Source of the DNA: Agromyces aurantiacus
Lineage (GTDB): Bacteria; Actinomycetota; Actinomycetes; Actinomycetales; Microbacteriaceae
Reading direction: 5' to 3'
Assembly (NCBI RefSeq): GCF_016907355.1
Contig: NZ_JAFBBW010000001.1
Location: 3,162,001-3,226,000 of the forward strand
DNA: 64,000 nt
Shown here: piece by piece, positions 15,866-24,711 of the stretch
Position numbering within the stretch: position 1 is the first letter of the stretch
Layout: each line of letters opens with the position of its first letter
The notes under the pieces: generated by a model
The model's database searches: none
Told to the model about the DNA's origin: nothing
The model's input: only the letters and a program-made list of their open reading frames with translations
Position numbers and translations under genes: made by a program

Positions 15866-17731
15866 ATGCTGGTGCTCGCCGCGAGGCTCCGCGCACTGCC
15901 GCGTGAGGGGCTCGCCGCCGCACTGGCGACCCGCGAGTTCGACCACGCGGGGGTGCGCGACCTGTTCGACCTCGCCGAGGCGCTGACGGCGCCCGATGCC
16001 GTCGACCACGCCCTCGACCGGCTCGAGCGTCCTGCGCTGGCCACGCTCGCGGCCGCCGACGCGACCGCGGACGAGACCGGCTGGACCGACATCGCCGACG
16101 TCGCCGCCGAGCTGGTGCGACTCGGCGCCGCCGACCCCCTCGCGGCGGGAGTGCCCGGTGCGCTGGAGCTGCTCGCCGACCGGTTCCTCGTCGTGCAGGA
16201 GGGCGCTCGCGTGCACCTGCCGCCCGAGGTGCACGCGCGCCTGGCGGCCCGGCTCGGCGAGGACCTGCCCGAGGCGGCGTCACTGGCCGCCCCCGCGCCG
16301 CCCGTCGCCGTGCCGGCCGAACGCGCCGACCACGGCCTGCTCGAGCGCCGGGCGGCCGAGCAGGCCTACGCCACGATCAGCGCGACCGCCGAGCTGCTCG
16401 CGGGGTTCGCCGCGCAGCCCGCGCGCGAGCTGGCCAAGGGCGGCCTCGCGCTGCCCGACGCGAAGCGGCTCGCCGAGGCCACCGGCGTCGACCTCGCCGA
16501 GCTGCCGCGGCTCGTGCGTCGCGCGGTCGAGGCCGGCCTCGTCGTCCGCGAGGGTCCCGTCTGGCTCGAGTCCGACACGGGCGCGGCCTGGGTGCTGCTC
16601 GCCGCGGAGGAGCGGTGGATCCGGCTCGCGGCGGCGTGGCGCGAACGGATCCCGCCGGCGCTGCGCGACCTGGTGGTCCGCCGCAGCGACGCCATGAGCG
16701 CCAGTTCCATCCGCGACGACGTCGCCTGGTACTACCCCGGCGGCGGCAGCTGGCTGCGCGACGGGCTCGACCGGCTGCTCGAGGACGCCGAGGCGCTCGG
16801 CCTGGCGGTCGGCGGCGAGCCCATCGACACCGCCGCGCTCGTGCTCGCCGGCGACGTGCCCGGCGCGGCCGAGCGCCTCGCCGGCCACTTCCCCTCCCAG
16901 GTCGACCGCGTCTACGTGCAGCACGACCTCACGATCGTCTCCCCCGGGCCGCTCGAGCCCGGCCTCGACGCCCGGCTGCGCGGGTTCGCCGAGGTCGAGG
17001 GCCGTGACCTCGCCTCGAGCTATCGGGTCACCGCGGCATCCGTCAATCGCGCCCTCGCGGCGGGCGAGTCCGCGGAGTCCGTCCGCGCGTTCCTCGCGTC
17101 GATCTCGCTCACCGGCATCCCGCAGCCGCTCGAGTACCTGCTCGCCGAGTCCGCCGCGCGCTTCGGCGCGGTGCGCGTGAGCGCGGCCGAGCCCGGCGAC
17201 GCGCCCGCGCGCTCGTCGATCCGAAGCGACGACCCGCAGCTCATCGGCACGCTCGCGGTCGACCAGAGCCTGTCGTCGCTGGCGCTGCGGCAGGCCGGGC
17301 CGCATCGGCTGCTGTCGCGGTTCCCGCCCGACGTCGTGTTCTGGGGGCTCAGCGACGCGCGCTACCCGGTCGCCGCCGAGGACGGCGAAGGCCGCATCAT
17401 CCGGCTGCGCCGCCATCACGTCGCACCCCTGCCCGCCGCGGCCCCGCGTGCCGACCCGCTCGAGGCGATGCTCGACCGCCTCGCCGAGGCCGACGCCGAC
17501 GGGGGCACCGAGCTGGCCTGGCTCGCTCGCCAGCTCGAGGCCGCGGCGCGCGCGAAGGAGACGCTGACCGTCACGGTCCGGATGCCGGGCGGCGACACCG
17601 CCGACTACCTGCTGGCGCCCGCGAGCGTCGCGAACGGCCGCCTCCGAGCGCGCGACCGGAAGGCCGACATCGAGCGCACGCTGCCGATCTCGGCGATCGC
17701 CGCCGTCGCCCCCGCGCCCGCCGGAAGCTGA
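15866..17731 (+). CDS. Helicase-associated protein, partner of XPB helicase
   Basis: The 621-residue protein matches the actinobacterial helicase-associated family found directly before XPB helicases ('XPB/Ssl2-like helicase conserved C-terminal'). It has no Walker motifs. The N-terminal half is helical, with winged-helix-like repeats. The central block (about 340-460) with DRVYVQHDLTIVSPGP and ASSYRVTAASVNRALAAG is the most conserved. It is followed by the XPB gene after 65 bp. It probably loads or regulates that helicase in repair or transcription; the detailed role is unknown. Confidence 0.85.
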   Translation: MLVLAARLRALPREGLAAALATREFDHAGVRDLFDLAEALTAPDAVDHALDRLERPALATLAAADATADETGWTDIADVAAELVRLGAADPLAAGVPGALELLADRFLVVQEGARVHLPPEVHARLAARLGEDLPEAASLAAPAPPVAVPAERADHGLLERRAAEQAYATISATAELLAGFAAQPARELAKGGLALPDAKRLAEATGVDLAELPRLVRRAVEAGLVVREGPVWLESDTGAAWVLLAAEERWIRLAAAWRERIPPALRDLVVRRSDAMSASSIRDDVAWYYPGGGSWLRDGLDRLLEDAEALGLAVGGEPIDTAALVLAGDVPGAAERLAGHFPSQVDRVYVQHDLTIVSPGPLEPGLDARLRGFAEVEGRDLASSYRVTAASVNRALAAGESAESVRAFLASISLTGIPQPLEYLLAESAARFGAVRVSAAEPGDAPARSSIRSDDPQLIGTLAVDQSLSSLALRQAGPHRLLSRFPPDVVFWGLSDARYPVAAEDGEGRIIRLRRHHVAPLPAAAPRADPLEAMLDRLAEADADGGTELAWLARQLEAAARAKETLTVTVRMPGGDTADYLLAPASVANGRLRARDRKADIERTLPISAIAAVAPAPAGS

Positions 17732-17796
17732 GCCCGGATGGCGCGAGCCCGCCCCTCGGGGCGATCTCGGAGCAACCGGGGGTAGGCTGGACGGTC

Positions 17797-19437
17797 ATGT
17801 CAGACGGCCCCCTGATCGTCCAGAGCGACCGCACCGTGCTCCTCGAGGTCGCGCACCCGCTCGCCGAGGATGCGCGGCACGATCTCGCGATCTTCGCCGA
17901 GCTCGAACGCGCGCCCGAGCACATCCACACGTACCGCATCACGCGGCTCGGACTCTGGAACGCCCGCGCGGCGGGGCACACCGCCGAGGACATGCTCGGC
18001 ACGCTCGAGCGGTACGCGAAGTTCCCGGTGCCGCAGACGGTCGCCGTCGACATGCGCGAGACGGTCGCCCGCTACGGGCGCCTCGTGGTCGACCGCACCG
18101 ACGACGGCGCGCTGCGCCTGCGCAGCGACGACATGCCCGTGCTCACGGAGGTCGCGGGGGCGAAGCGGATCGCGCCGCTCCTGACCGAGCGACTGGACGA
18201 GGCGAGCTTCCTCGTCGAGCCGTGGGCGCGCGGCCAGCTCAAGCAGGAGCTCGTCAAGCTCGGCTGGCCCGCCGAGGACCTGGCGGGCTACACGCCCGGC
18301 ACGCCGCACGAGATCGCGCTGCAGGAGGACGGCTGGCACCTGCGCGACTACCAGCAGAAGGCGGTCGACAACTTCTTCGACGGCGGGTCGGGCGTCGTCG
18401 TGCTCCCGTGCGGCGCCGGCAAGACCCTCGTCGGCGCGGGCGCGATGGCGACCGCCAAGACCACCACCCTGATCCTCGTGACCAACACCGTCTCGGCGCG
18501 ACAGTGGCGCGACGAGCTGCTCAAGCGCACGAGCCTCACGGCCGAGGAGATCGGCGAGTACTCCGGCCAGACGAAGGAGATCAAGCCGGTCACGATCGCG
18601 ACGTACCAGATCCTCACCGCCAAGCGGAAGGGCGAGTACGCGCACCTGGCACTGCTCGACGCACTCGACTGGGGACTCGTCGTCTACGACGAGGTGCACC
18701 TGCTGCCCGCGCCCGTGTTCAAGCTCACGGCCGAGCTCCAGGCGCGACGTCGTCTCGGCCTGACGGCCACGCTCGTGCGCGAGGACGGCCGCGAGGGCGA
18801 CGTGTTCAGCCTCATCGGCCCCAAGCGGTTCGACGCGCCGTGGAAGGAGATCGAGGCGCAGGGCTTCATCTCCCCCGCGGCGTGCTACGAGGTGCGCATC
18901 GACCTGCCGCAGTCCGAGCGGCTCGCGTACGCGGCCTCCGCCGACGACGAGCGCTACCGGCTCGCGGCCACCGCCCCGGCCAAGCTCGACGTGGTCCGGC
19001 AGCTCGTCGCGCGGCACGCGGGCGAGCGCATCCTCGTGATCGGCCAGTACCTCGACCAGATCGACGAGCTCGCCGACGCGCTCGGCGCGCCGCAGCTGAC
19101 CGGCGCCACGCCGGTCGACGAGCGCGAGCGGCTCTTCCAGGAGTTCCGCGACGGGCGCACGCCCGTGCTCGTGGTCTCCAAGGTCGCGAACTTCTCGGTC
19201 GACCTGCCCGAGGCGACCGTGGCGATCCAGGTCTCCGGGTCCTTCGGATCGCGCCAGGAGGAGGCGCAGCGCCTCGGCCGCCTGCTGCGACCGAAGGAGT
19301 CCGGCCTGTCGGCGAACTTCTACACGCTCGTCGCACGCGACACGGTCGACCAGGACTTCGCGCAGAACCGCCAGCGCTTCCTCGCCGAGCAGGGCTACTC
19401 GTACACGATCCTCGACGCGCACGCGCTCGCCGCCTGA
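17797..19437 (+). CDS. DNA repair helicase XPB
   Basis: This 546-residue superfamily 2 helicase has the DNA-damage-recognition-like N-terminus and the Q-like motif WHLRDYQQKAVDNF. Walker A is PCGAGKTLVGAG (about 204-215), motif II is DEVH (298-301), and motif III is LTATLVREDG. Motifs V and VI are SKVANFSVDLPEA and QEEAQRLGRLLR. An RED-like turn (REDGRE) is visible. It unwinds DNA 3' to 5' in archaea and eukaryotes; the bacterial role in repair is presumed. A TAGGCT element lies eight bases before ATG (leaderless). A strong hairpin follows. Confidence 0.95.
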   Translation: MSDGPLIVQSDRTVLLEVAHPLAEDARHDLAIFAELERAPEHIHTYRITRLGLWNARAAGHTAEDMLGTLERYAKFPVPQTVAVDMRETVARYGRLVVDRTDDGALRLRSDDMPVLTEVAGAKRIAPLLTERLDEASFLVEPWARGQLKQELVKLGWPAEDLAGYTPGTPHEIALQEDGWHLRDYQQKAVDNFFDGGSGVVVLPCGAGKTLVGAGAMATAKTTTLILVTNTVSARQWRDELLKRTSLTAEEIGEYSGQTKEIKPVTIATYQILTAKRKGEYAHLALLDALDWGLVVYDEVHLLPAPVFKLTAELQARRRLGLTATLVREDGREGDVFSLIGPKRFDAPWKEIEAQGFISPAACYEVRIDLPQSERLAYAASADDERYRLAATAPAKLDVVRQLVARHAGERILVIGQYLDQIDELADALGAPQLTGATPVDERERLFQEFRDGRTPVLVVSKVANFSVDLPEATVAIQVSGSFGSRQEEAQRLGRLLRPKESGLSANFYTLVARDTVDQDFAQNRQRFLAEQGYSYTILDAHALAA

Positions 19438-19438
19438 G

Positions 19439-19471
19439 GCCGACGGCGGCCCGGCACGGGCCGCCGTCGGC
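19439..19471 (+). terminator. Terminator of the XPB helicase gene
   Basis: A perfect 15-bp stem with loop GCA begins two bases after the stop codon. It is one of the strongest hairpins in the window. Confidence 0.85.
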
Positions 19472-19530
19472 GGGTCGCGGTAGCGTGCCGCCTGCGGGCG
19501 CGGATGGCGCGTCCGAGGAGGGAGCCCGCC

Positions 19531-20151
19531 ATGCCGCTCGTCACCTGCGACATCTCCATCTCGATCGACGGCTTCGCCGCCGGCCCCGACCAGACGAGAG
19601 CGCATCCGCTCGGCCGGATCGACGAGAACATCCTCCACGCCTGGATGTTCGAGCGTCGCGACGAGAACCGAGACGAGGTCGAGGCCATCGTCGATGCCGG
19701 CGCCTTCATCATGGGCCGCCACATGTTCGGTCCCGACCGCGGCGATTGGGACCTCGACTGGCACGGCTGGTGGGGCGACGACCCGCCGTACCACGCGCCG
19801 GTGTTCGTGCTCGGGCACCGCGAACGCGACGAGCTCGCGATGGCGGGCGGCACGACGTTCCACTTCGTGACGGGCGGCATCCACGAGGCGCTCGACCGGG
19901 CACGCGCCGCGGCCGGCGATCGCAACGTCGCCGTCGCCGGCGGCGCCGCGACCGTGAACCAGTACCTGGCCGCCGGACTCATCGACGAGCTGCGCCTGCA
20001 CGTCGTGCCCGCGGTCATCGGAGCGGGCGAGCGGCTGTTCGACGGGGTCCCGCGCACGATGTTCGAACAGGTTTCATCGCGCGGCACGTCGCTCGTGACG
20101 CACCTCACGTACCGCCCCCGCCGCAGCACGGAAGGCCGGGCGCGCGCGTAG
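19531..20151 (+). CDS. Dihydrofolate reductase-family protein (RibD C-terminal fold)
   Basis: The 206-residue protein has the RibD_C/DHFR fold: CDISISIDGFAAGPDQ at the start, AFIMGRHMFGPD, FVLGHRER, VAVAGGAATVNQYLAAGLIDEL and VVPAVIGAGERLFDG. This is the DHFR-like family common in actinobacteria. It is not a classic FolA. A gaggagg site lies before ATG 19531. It likely binds NADPH; the substrate is unknown. It stands alone between the helicase and the Pr6Pr gene. Confidence 0.88.
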   Translation: MPLVTCDISISIDGFAAGPDQTRAHPLGRIDENILHAWMFERRDENRDEVEAIVDAGAFIMGRHMFGPDRGDWDLDWHGWWGDDPPYHAPVFVLGHRERDELAMAGGTTFHFVTGGIHEALDRARAAAGDRNVAVAGGAATVNQYLAAGLIDELRLHVVPAVIGAGERLFDGVPRTMFEQVSSRGTSLVTHLTYRPRRSTEGRARA

Positions 20152-20183
20152 CGTCCGAGCCGCGCTGCGAGCGCCCGCCCGAC

Positions 20184-20906
20184 TCAGGCGGGCCGGCGAG
20201 CGCGCCCGCGGTCGCGGACGAGTCCGACGACGGCGGCCGCGAGCCGATCGAGCAGGATCACGATCACCGAGAGCACCGCGATGTAGGCGAGCACCTCGAG
20301 CATCGCCACGAAGGAGCCGAGCGCGCCGAGCGCGTCGGTGTCGAGGAAGGGGTACGGGAACCGGTCGGGCACCTCGGGCAGCGCCAGCGCGCGCCAGAGG
20401 AAGATCATGCCGTAGGCGAACGGGTACAGCACCCACCATCCGATGTCGCGCCACCGGACCACGCGGTGCGGGCCGAACGCGATCCAGTCGAGCAGCACCA
20501 TCACGGGCACGACGTAGTGCACCGCGAACAGCGCCCGGTTGGCGAGCTGGTCGGCGGGGTCGGCGACGACGAGCCCGGGCAGCGGGTTCTCGAGGTGGTT
20601 GAGCAGCACGTGCGAGACGATCATGGTGGTGAGGATCCACACCGTGACCCCGCCGCGCAGGCGCGGCGCCGGGGGCGCCGTCGTGGCGCGCCGCACCATC
20701 CAGTACAGCGCACCCGCGTAGTAGCCGAACACGATCACGTTGCTCTGGGTGGTGAAGTACGCGAGTCGGCGCTCCGCCGCGACGAGCCCCCAGAGCACGA
20801 CCACGACGATGAGCACCCGCCACCAGAACTGCGGCGTCATCCACACGTTCACGCGCCGCTCGGCGACGTCTCGGTCGACGGACTGCTCTGCTGCAACGAC
20901 CGCCAC
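20184..20906 (-). CDS. Pr6Pr-type six-helix membrane protein
   Basis: The 240-residue protein has six membrane segments beginning with FWWRVLIVVVVLWG and conserved motifs FTTQSNVIV and MVLLDWIAFGPHR, as in the Pr6Pr (FAR-17a/AIG1-like) family. GTG 20906 was chosen because AGGAGG lies six bases before it; ATG 20924 is a weaker alternative. No catalytic residues are certain. Related eukaryotic proteins hydrolyse fatty acid esters of hydroxy fatty acids, but that activity is not shown for bacterial members. Confidence 0.82.
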   Translation of the reverse strand: MAVVAAEQSVDRDVAERRVNVWMTPQFWWRVLIVVVVLWGLVAAERRLAYFTTQSNVIVFGYYAGALYWMVRRATTAPPAPRLRGGVTVWILTTMIVSHVLLNHLENPLPGLVVADPADQLANRALFAVHYVVPVMVLLDWIAFGPHRVVRWRDIGWWVLYPFAYGMIFLWRALALPEVPDRFPYPFLDTDALGALGSFVAMLEVLAYIAVLSVIVILLDRLAAAVVGLVRDRGRARRPA

Positions 20907-20938
20907 CGGCCACCTCCTCGTCATCGAGCGTGACGCGC

Positions 20939-21682
20939 TCAGGCGCGAGCGTAACGCACGAACAGCATGCGCTCGCCGGCGATCGCGTGCACGAGGCGCA
21001 GCGAGCGGGCCACCTCGTGCGCCGACGACGCGATGCGCGGCGCGTCGCCCGCGACGAGGGTGGGGCTCACGGTCACGCACGCCTCGTCGACGAGGTCGGC
21101 CTCGGCGAGCGCGCCGAACAGGCCCGGGCCACCCTCGGAGAGCACCGACCGCAGGCCGCGCGCCGCGAGCGCGTCGAGTGCGGCCCGCAGGTCGACGCGC
21201 TCGTCGCCCGCGATCACGACGTCGGCGACCCCGGAGAGCGCGTCGCGACGCTCGCGCGGCGCGCGGGCGTTCGTGACGACGATCGGTCGCGTGAGCGCCT
21301 CGGCGAAGAACGGATCGCTCGGCTCGAACGCGAGGCGCGAGGAGACGACCGCGAACCGGGGCTGCGGGTCGCGCCCCCGCGCCGTTCGCCAGGCCGCGTC
21401 GGGCTCGGCCACCGCGGCGCCGCCGTAACCCTCGGCGGCGACCGTGCCCGAGCCGACCAGCACGACGTCGGCGTGCGACCGGAGGACCGACATGAGCCGC
21501 TGGTCCTGGGCGTCGCCGAGCGTGCCGCTGCGGCCGCCGAGCGTCGCCGCGCCGTCGAGGCTGGAGATCATGTTCACGCGGCAGAACGCGGCCTCCGCTC
21601 GTGCGCCCGCGTCGACCACGTCGACCGCGTACGCGGCGTGCATGCGATCGGCGTCGAACGCGGCGCCGGAGCCGGCGATCAC
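20939..21682 (-). CDS. Pyrimidine reductase-family protein (RibD C-terminal domain only)
   Basis: The 247-residue protein has CRVNMISSLDGAATLGGRSG, LRSHADVVLVGSGTVAAEGYG and a glycine-rich VLSEGGPGLFGALAEADLVDE, all RibD_C signatures for NADPH-dependent reduction of the ribityl pyrimidine. There is no deaminase domain. The GTG start overlaps the FolP2-like stop by four bases, and it is third in a coupled operon. It may act in riboflavin synthesis or on a pterin or F420-related substrate; the context favours the second but does not prove it. Confidence 0.88.
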   Translation of the reverse strand: MIAGSGAAFDADRMHAAYAVDVVDAGARAEAAFCRVNMISSLDGAATLGGRSGTLGDAQDQRLMSVLRSHADVVLVGSGTVAAEGYGGAAVAEPDAAWRTARGRDPQPRFAVVSSRLAFEPSDPFFAEALTRPIVVTNARAPRERRDALSGVADVVIAGDERVDLRAALDALAARGLRSVLSEGGPGLFGALAEADLVDEACVTVSPTLVAGDAPRIASSAHEVARSLRLVHAIAGERMLFVRYARA

Positions 21683-22575
21683 GACGCGCCCCCGGTGGGC
21701 ATGTTGTGCTCGAGGAACACCGGCTCGCGCCATCCCTCGATCGCCTCGACCATGCGCACCGCGTCGACCGTCTCGCGCACGTTGTGGACGCGCAGGATCC
21801 GCGCGCCCTTGCCGATGCAGTACACCGCGGCGGCGAGCGACCCGGCGACGCGGTCGCGCCGGTCGCGGCGGCCCAGGCTCTCGCCGATGAAGTCCTTGTT
21901 CGAGAGGGCCACGAGCAGCGGCAGGCCGATCGCCGCGATCTCGTCGAGGCGGCGCGTCAGCTCGAGCGAGTGCAGCGTGGTCTTGTTGAGGTCGTGCCCG
22001 GGGTCGATCACGAGCCGCTCGTCGGGCACGCCGTGCGCTCGGGCGAGGGCGACCCGGTCCCGCAGGAACGCGGCGACCTCGGCCACCACGTCGCGATACG
22101 TCGGACTCGGGTGCGGCGTGCGCGGTGCGGCGAGGCTGTGCGTCACGACGAGCGTCGCGTCGGAGGCCGCGACGACCTCGGCCATGGCGGGGTCGTGGAT
22201 GCCGGTGGTGTCGTTGATCACGTGCGCGCCTGCGTCGATCGCCCGGCGCGCCACCTCGGGATGGAACGTGTCGACCGAGATCACCGCACCCGACCCGGCC
22301 AGCGCGGCGACGACGGGCACGACCCGCTCGGCCTCCTCGTCGATCGGGATGGGCGGCCCTGGCGCGAACTTCGCGCCGCCGATGTCGACCCAGTCGGCGC
22401 CGGCCTCGACGGCGGCGTGCGCGGCCCGCACCGCGGCGTCGAGCGCGAACGTCTCGCCCCGGTCGTAGAACGAGTCGGGCGTGCGGTTGACGATGGCCAT
22501 GACGGCGACCTGCCGGGTGAAGTCGAACTCGCGCGGGCCGATGCGGCGGCGCAGGGCGGGGCGACCGGCGCTCAT
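21679..22575 (-). CDS. Dihydropteroate synthase-like protein, FolP2 type
   Basis: The 298-residue TIM-barrel protein has the DHPS pattern, but its first motif reads AIVNRTPDSFYDRG. Canonical FolP has GILNVTPDSFSDGG. It also has WVDIGGAKFAPGPPIP where FolP has an Arg-rich ESTRPG. These are the changes of the actinobacterial FolP2 paralogues, which do not replace FolP1. DINTTGIHD-like INDTTGIHD and KGARILRVHNVRET are also present. It is the middle gene of an operon in which each start overlaps the previous stop (ATGA, GTGA). Substrate unknown; folate synthesis should not be assumed. Confidence 0.9.
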   Translation of the reverse strand: MSAGRPALRRRIGPREFDFTRQVAVMAIVNRTPDSFYDRGETFALDAAVRAAHAAVEAGADWVDIGGAKFAPGPPIPIDEEAERVVPVVAALAGSGAVISVDTFHPEVARRAIDAGAHVINDTTGIHDPAMAEVVAASDATLVVTHSLAAPRTPHPSPTYRDVVAEVAAFLRDRVALARAHGVPDERLVIDPGHDLNKTTLHSLELTRRLDEIAAIGLPLLVALSNKDFIGESLGRRDRRDRVAGSLAAAVYCIGKGARILRVHNVRETVDAVRMVEAIEGWREPVFLEHNMPTGGAS

Positions 22576-23819
22576 CCGTCCGCCACGGCGAGCGCCGCGA
22601 GCGGCATCGCGGGGTCGATGAGGCGCGCGGGGTCCACGGCCGCCCGCGAGCGGATCAGGCGCTGCACGGTGTCGTTGACCTTCCACACGTCGACGTTCAT
22701 GCCGGCGACGACCCGGTCGTCGCGGAGCCAGAACGCGACGAACTCGCGACCCGCGCGGTCGCCCCGGAACACCGGCGCGATCCCCGCGGCCAACGGCGCG
22801 TAGCCGGAGTACTCCATGCCGAGATCGTACTGGTCGGTGTAGAAGTACGGGATCTCGTCGTACTCGACGGCCTCGCCGGCGAGCGAGCGGCCGGCGGCCC
22901 GCCCGGCGTGCTCGGCGTTGGCCCAGTGCTCGGTCCGCAGGTGCGCGCCGAGGAACGGCAGGAGCACGCTCGCGACGTCGCCCACCGCGAGCACGTCCGC
23001 GTCGCTCGTGCGGAACGCGGCATCCGTCACGATCCCGCGGTCGACCTCCAATCCGGCGGACTCGGCGAGCGCGGTCTGCGGGATCGCCCCGATGCCGACC
23101 ACGACGACGTCGGCGGGGACGATCTCGCCGCCCTCCAGTTCGACCCCGGTCGCCCGTCCGGCGTCGCCGACGATCCGGGCCACGCTCGTGGACATCCGCA
23201 GGTCGACGCCGTGCTCGCGGTGCAGCTCGCCGAAGACCGCGCCGGCCTCGTCGCCGATCGCCGCGTTGAGCGGCACGGTCTCGAGGCCGAGCACGGTGAC
23301 CTCGTTCCCGTAGCCGCGGGCGGCCGCGGCGACCTCGAGCCCGATCCATCCGGCGCCGATGATCGCGATGCGCCGGCCGCCGGGCGCGAGCGCGTCGCGC
23401 AGAGCCGCCGAGTCCGCGACGGTGCGCAGGAGGTGGACGCCGGCGAGGTCGCCGCCCGGGCCGCCGAACGTCCGTGGCGACGCACCCGTCGCGATCAGGG
23501 CGCGCTCGTAGCGCAGCACCGATCCGTCGTCGAGCGCGAGTTCGTGCGCCCGGGTGTCGAGTCGCTCGGCGCGGCGCCCGAGGCGCAGCTGCACGCGGTG
23601 CTCGCCGTACCAGGCGCGCGGGTGCACGTCGATCGCGTCGCGATCCTCCGTGCCGGCGAGGAAGCCCTTCGACAGGGGCGGCCGGATGTACGGCACCGCC
23701 GTCTCGGCGCCGACGATCACGAGCGGTCCCTCGTATCCCGCTGCACGCGCGCCCTCCGCCGCGCGTGCACCGGCGAGTCCGCCGCCCACGATGACGAGCG
23801 CCCGTTCCGCGCCGGCCAT
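22572..23819 (-). CDS. FAD-dependent ferredoxin reductase-like oxidoreductase
   Basis: The 415-residue protein has two dinucleotide folds: VIVGGGLAGARAAE for FAD and IAIIGAGWIGLEVAAAA for NAD(P). It also has IATGASPR and VLAVGDVAS and a C-terminal Reductase_C domain. This is the putidaredoxin/ferredoxin reductase family, moving electrons from NAD(P)H to a ferredoxin. No ferredoxin gene is near. It leads the operon with FolP2-like and pyrimidine-reductase-like genes and has a consensus promoter. ATG 23819 was chosen; GTG 23825 and 23828 are alternatives. Confidence 0.9.
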   Translation of the reverse strand: MAGAERALVIVGGGLAGARAAEGARAAGYEGPLVIVGAETAVPYIRPPLSKGFLAGTEDRDAIDVHPRAWYGEHRVQLRLGRRAERLDTRAHELALDDGSVLRYERALIATGASPRTFGGPGGDLAGVHLLRTVADSAALRDALAPGGRRIAIIGAGWIGLEVAAAARGYGNEVTVLGLETVPLNAAIGDEAGAVFGELHREHGVDLRMSTSVARIVGDAGRATGVELEGGEIVPADVVVVGIGAIPQTALAESAGLEVDRGIVTDAAFRTSDADVLAVGDVASVLLPFLGAHLRTEHWANAEHAGRAAGRSLAGEAVEYDEIPYFYTDQYDLGMEYSGYAPLAAGIAPVFRGDRAGREFVAFWLRDDRVVAGMNVDVWKVNDTVQRLIRSRAAVDPARLIDPAMPLAALAVADG

Positions 23820-23861
23820 GGTCACCACCCCGTTCCGCTCGCGATGTCGCCCCTGCCGCCG

Positions 23862-23890
23862 ACGCTAGGCGCGTCGCGCTCTTCTGTCAA
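23862..23890 (-). promoter_or_regulatory. Sigma-70-type promoter of the reductase/folP2 operon
   Basis: On the minus strand there is a perfect -35 TTGACA (23885-23890), a 17-bp spacer and -10 TAGCGT (23862-23867). It lies 43 bp before the ATG at 23819. Confidence 0.8.
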
Positions 23891-23977
23891 GACTCATCGC
23901 TTTTAGAATCGGCCCGAGTCGACCGATCCATGCAATTCCCAGCCAAGCCCCAGCCGGCATGCAGCAGAATCGTGGAC

Positions 23978-24670
23978 ATGAGCGACGGACCTCGCATCCT
24001 GATCGTCGACGACGAGCCCAACATCCGCGACCTGCTGACCACGAGCCTCCGGTTCGCGGGCTTCGCGGTGCGCGCGGTGGCCAACGGTGCGCAGACCATC
24101 TCGGCGGTGCTCGAGGAGGAGCCCGACCTCATCATCCTCGACGTCATGCTGCCCGACATGAACGGGTTCGGCGTGACCAAGCGGCTCCGCTCGGCGGGCT
24201 ACACCGCGCCGATCCTCTTCCTCACCGCGAAGGACGACACCGAGGACAAGATCACCGGGCTCACGGTCGGCGGCGACGACTACGTCACCAAGCCGTTCAG
24301 ACTCGACGAGATCGTCGCGCGCATCCGCGCCATCCTGCGCCGGACCATGCACGCCGAGGAGGACGCCGTCATCCGCACCGGCGAGCTCACGATGGACCAG
24401 GACACGCACGAGGTGCTCGTCGGCGACGTGCCGGTGGAGCTGTCCCCCACAGAATTCAAGCTGCTTCGCTACCTCATGCTGAACCCCAACCGCGTGCTGT
24501 CGAAGGCCCAGATCCTCGACCACGTGTGGGAGTACGACTTCAACGGCGACGCGGGCATCGTCGAGAGCTACATCTCGTACCTGCGTCGCAAGCTCGACCA
24601 GCACTCCACCGAGCCGCTCATCCAGACCAAGCGCGGCTTCGGGTACATGCTCAAGTCGTCGAAGTCGTAG
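23978..24670 (+). CDS. OmpR-family response regulator (MprA/TrcR-like)
   Basis: The 230-residue protein has a receiver with Asp11-Asp12, phosphoacceptor Asp55 (IILDVMLP) and Lys105, then a winged-helix DNA-binding domain with VESYISYLRRKLD and the terminal KRGFGYML. It works with the histidine kinase 41 bp downstream. By sequence it is close to the TrcR/MprA group; the regulon is unknown. It is divergent from the reductase operon. Confidence 0.92.
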   Translation: MSDGPRILIVDDEPNIRDLLTTSLRFAGFAVRAVANGAQTISAVLEEEPDLIILDVMLPDMNGFGVTKRLRSAGYTAPILFLTAKDDTEDKITGLTVGGDDYVTKPFRLDEIVARIRAILRRTMHAEEDAVIRTGELTMDQDTHEVLVGDVPVELSPTEFKLLRYLMLNPNRVLSKAQILDHVWEYDFNGDAGIVESYISYLRRKLDQHSTEPLIQTKRGFGYMLKSSKS

Positions 24671-24711
24671 CTCAGGCCCGGTACAGGGTGCCTGCGTAGA
24701 CTCGGCCCGCC

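Noticed and set aside
19531-20151. True dihydrofolate reductase (FolA)
   Set aside because: The fold matches, but the folate-site residues of FolA are not visible and length and motifs fit the RibD_C-like family.
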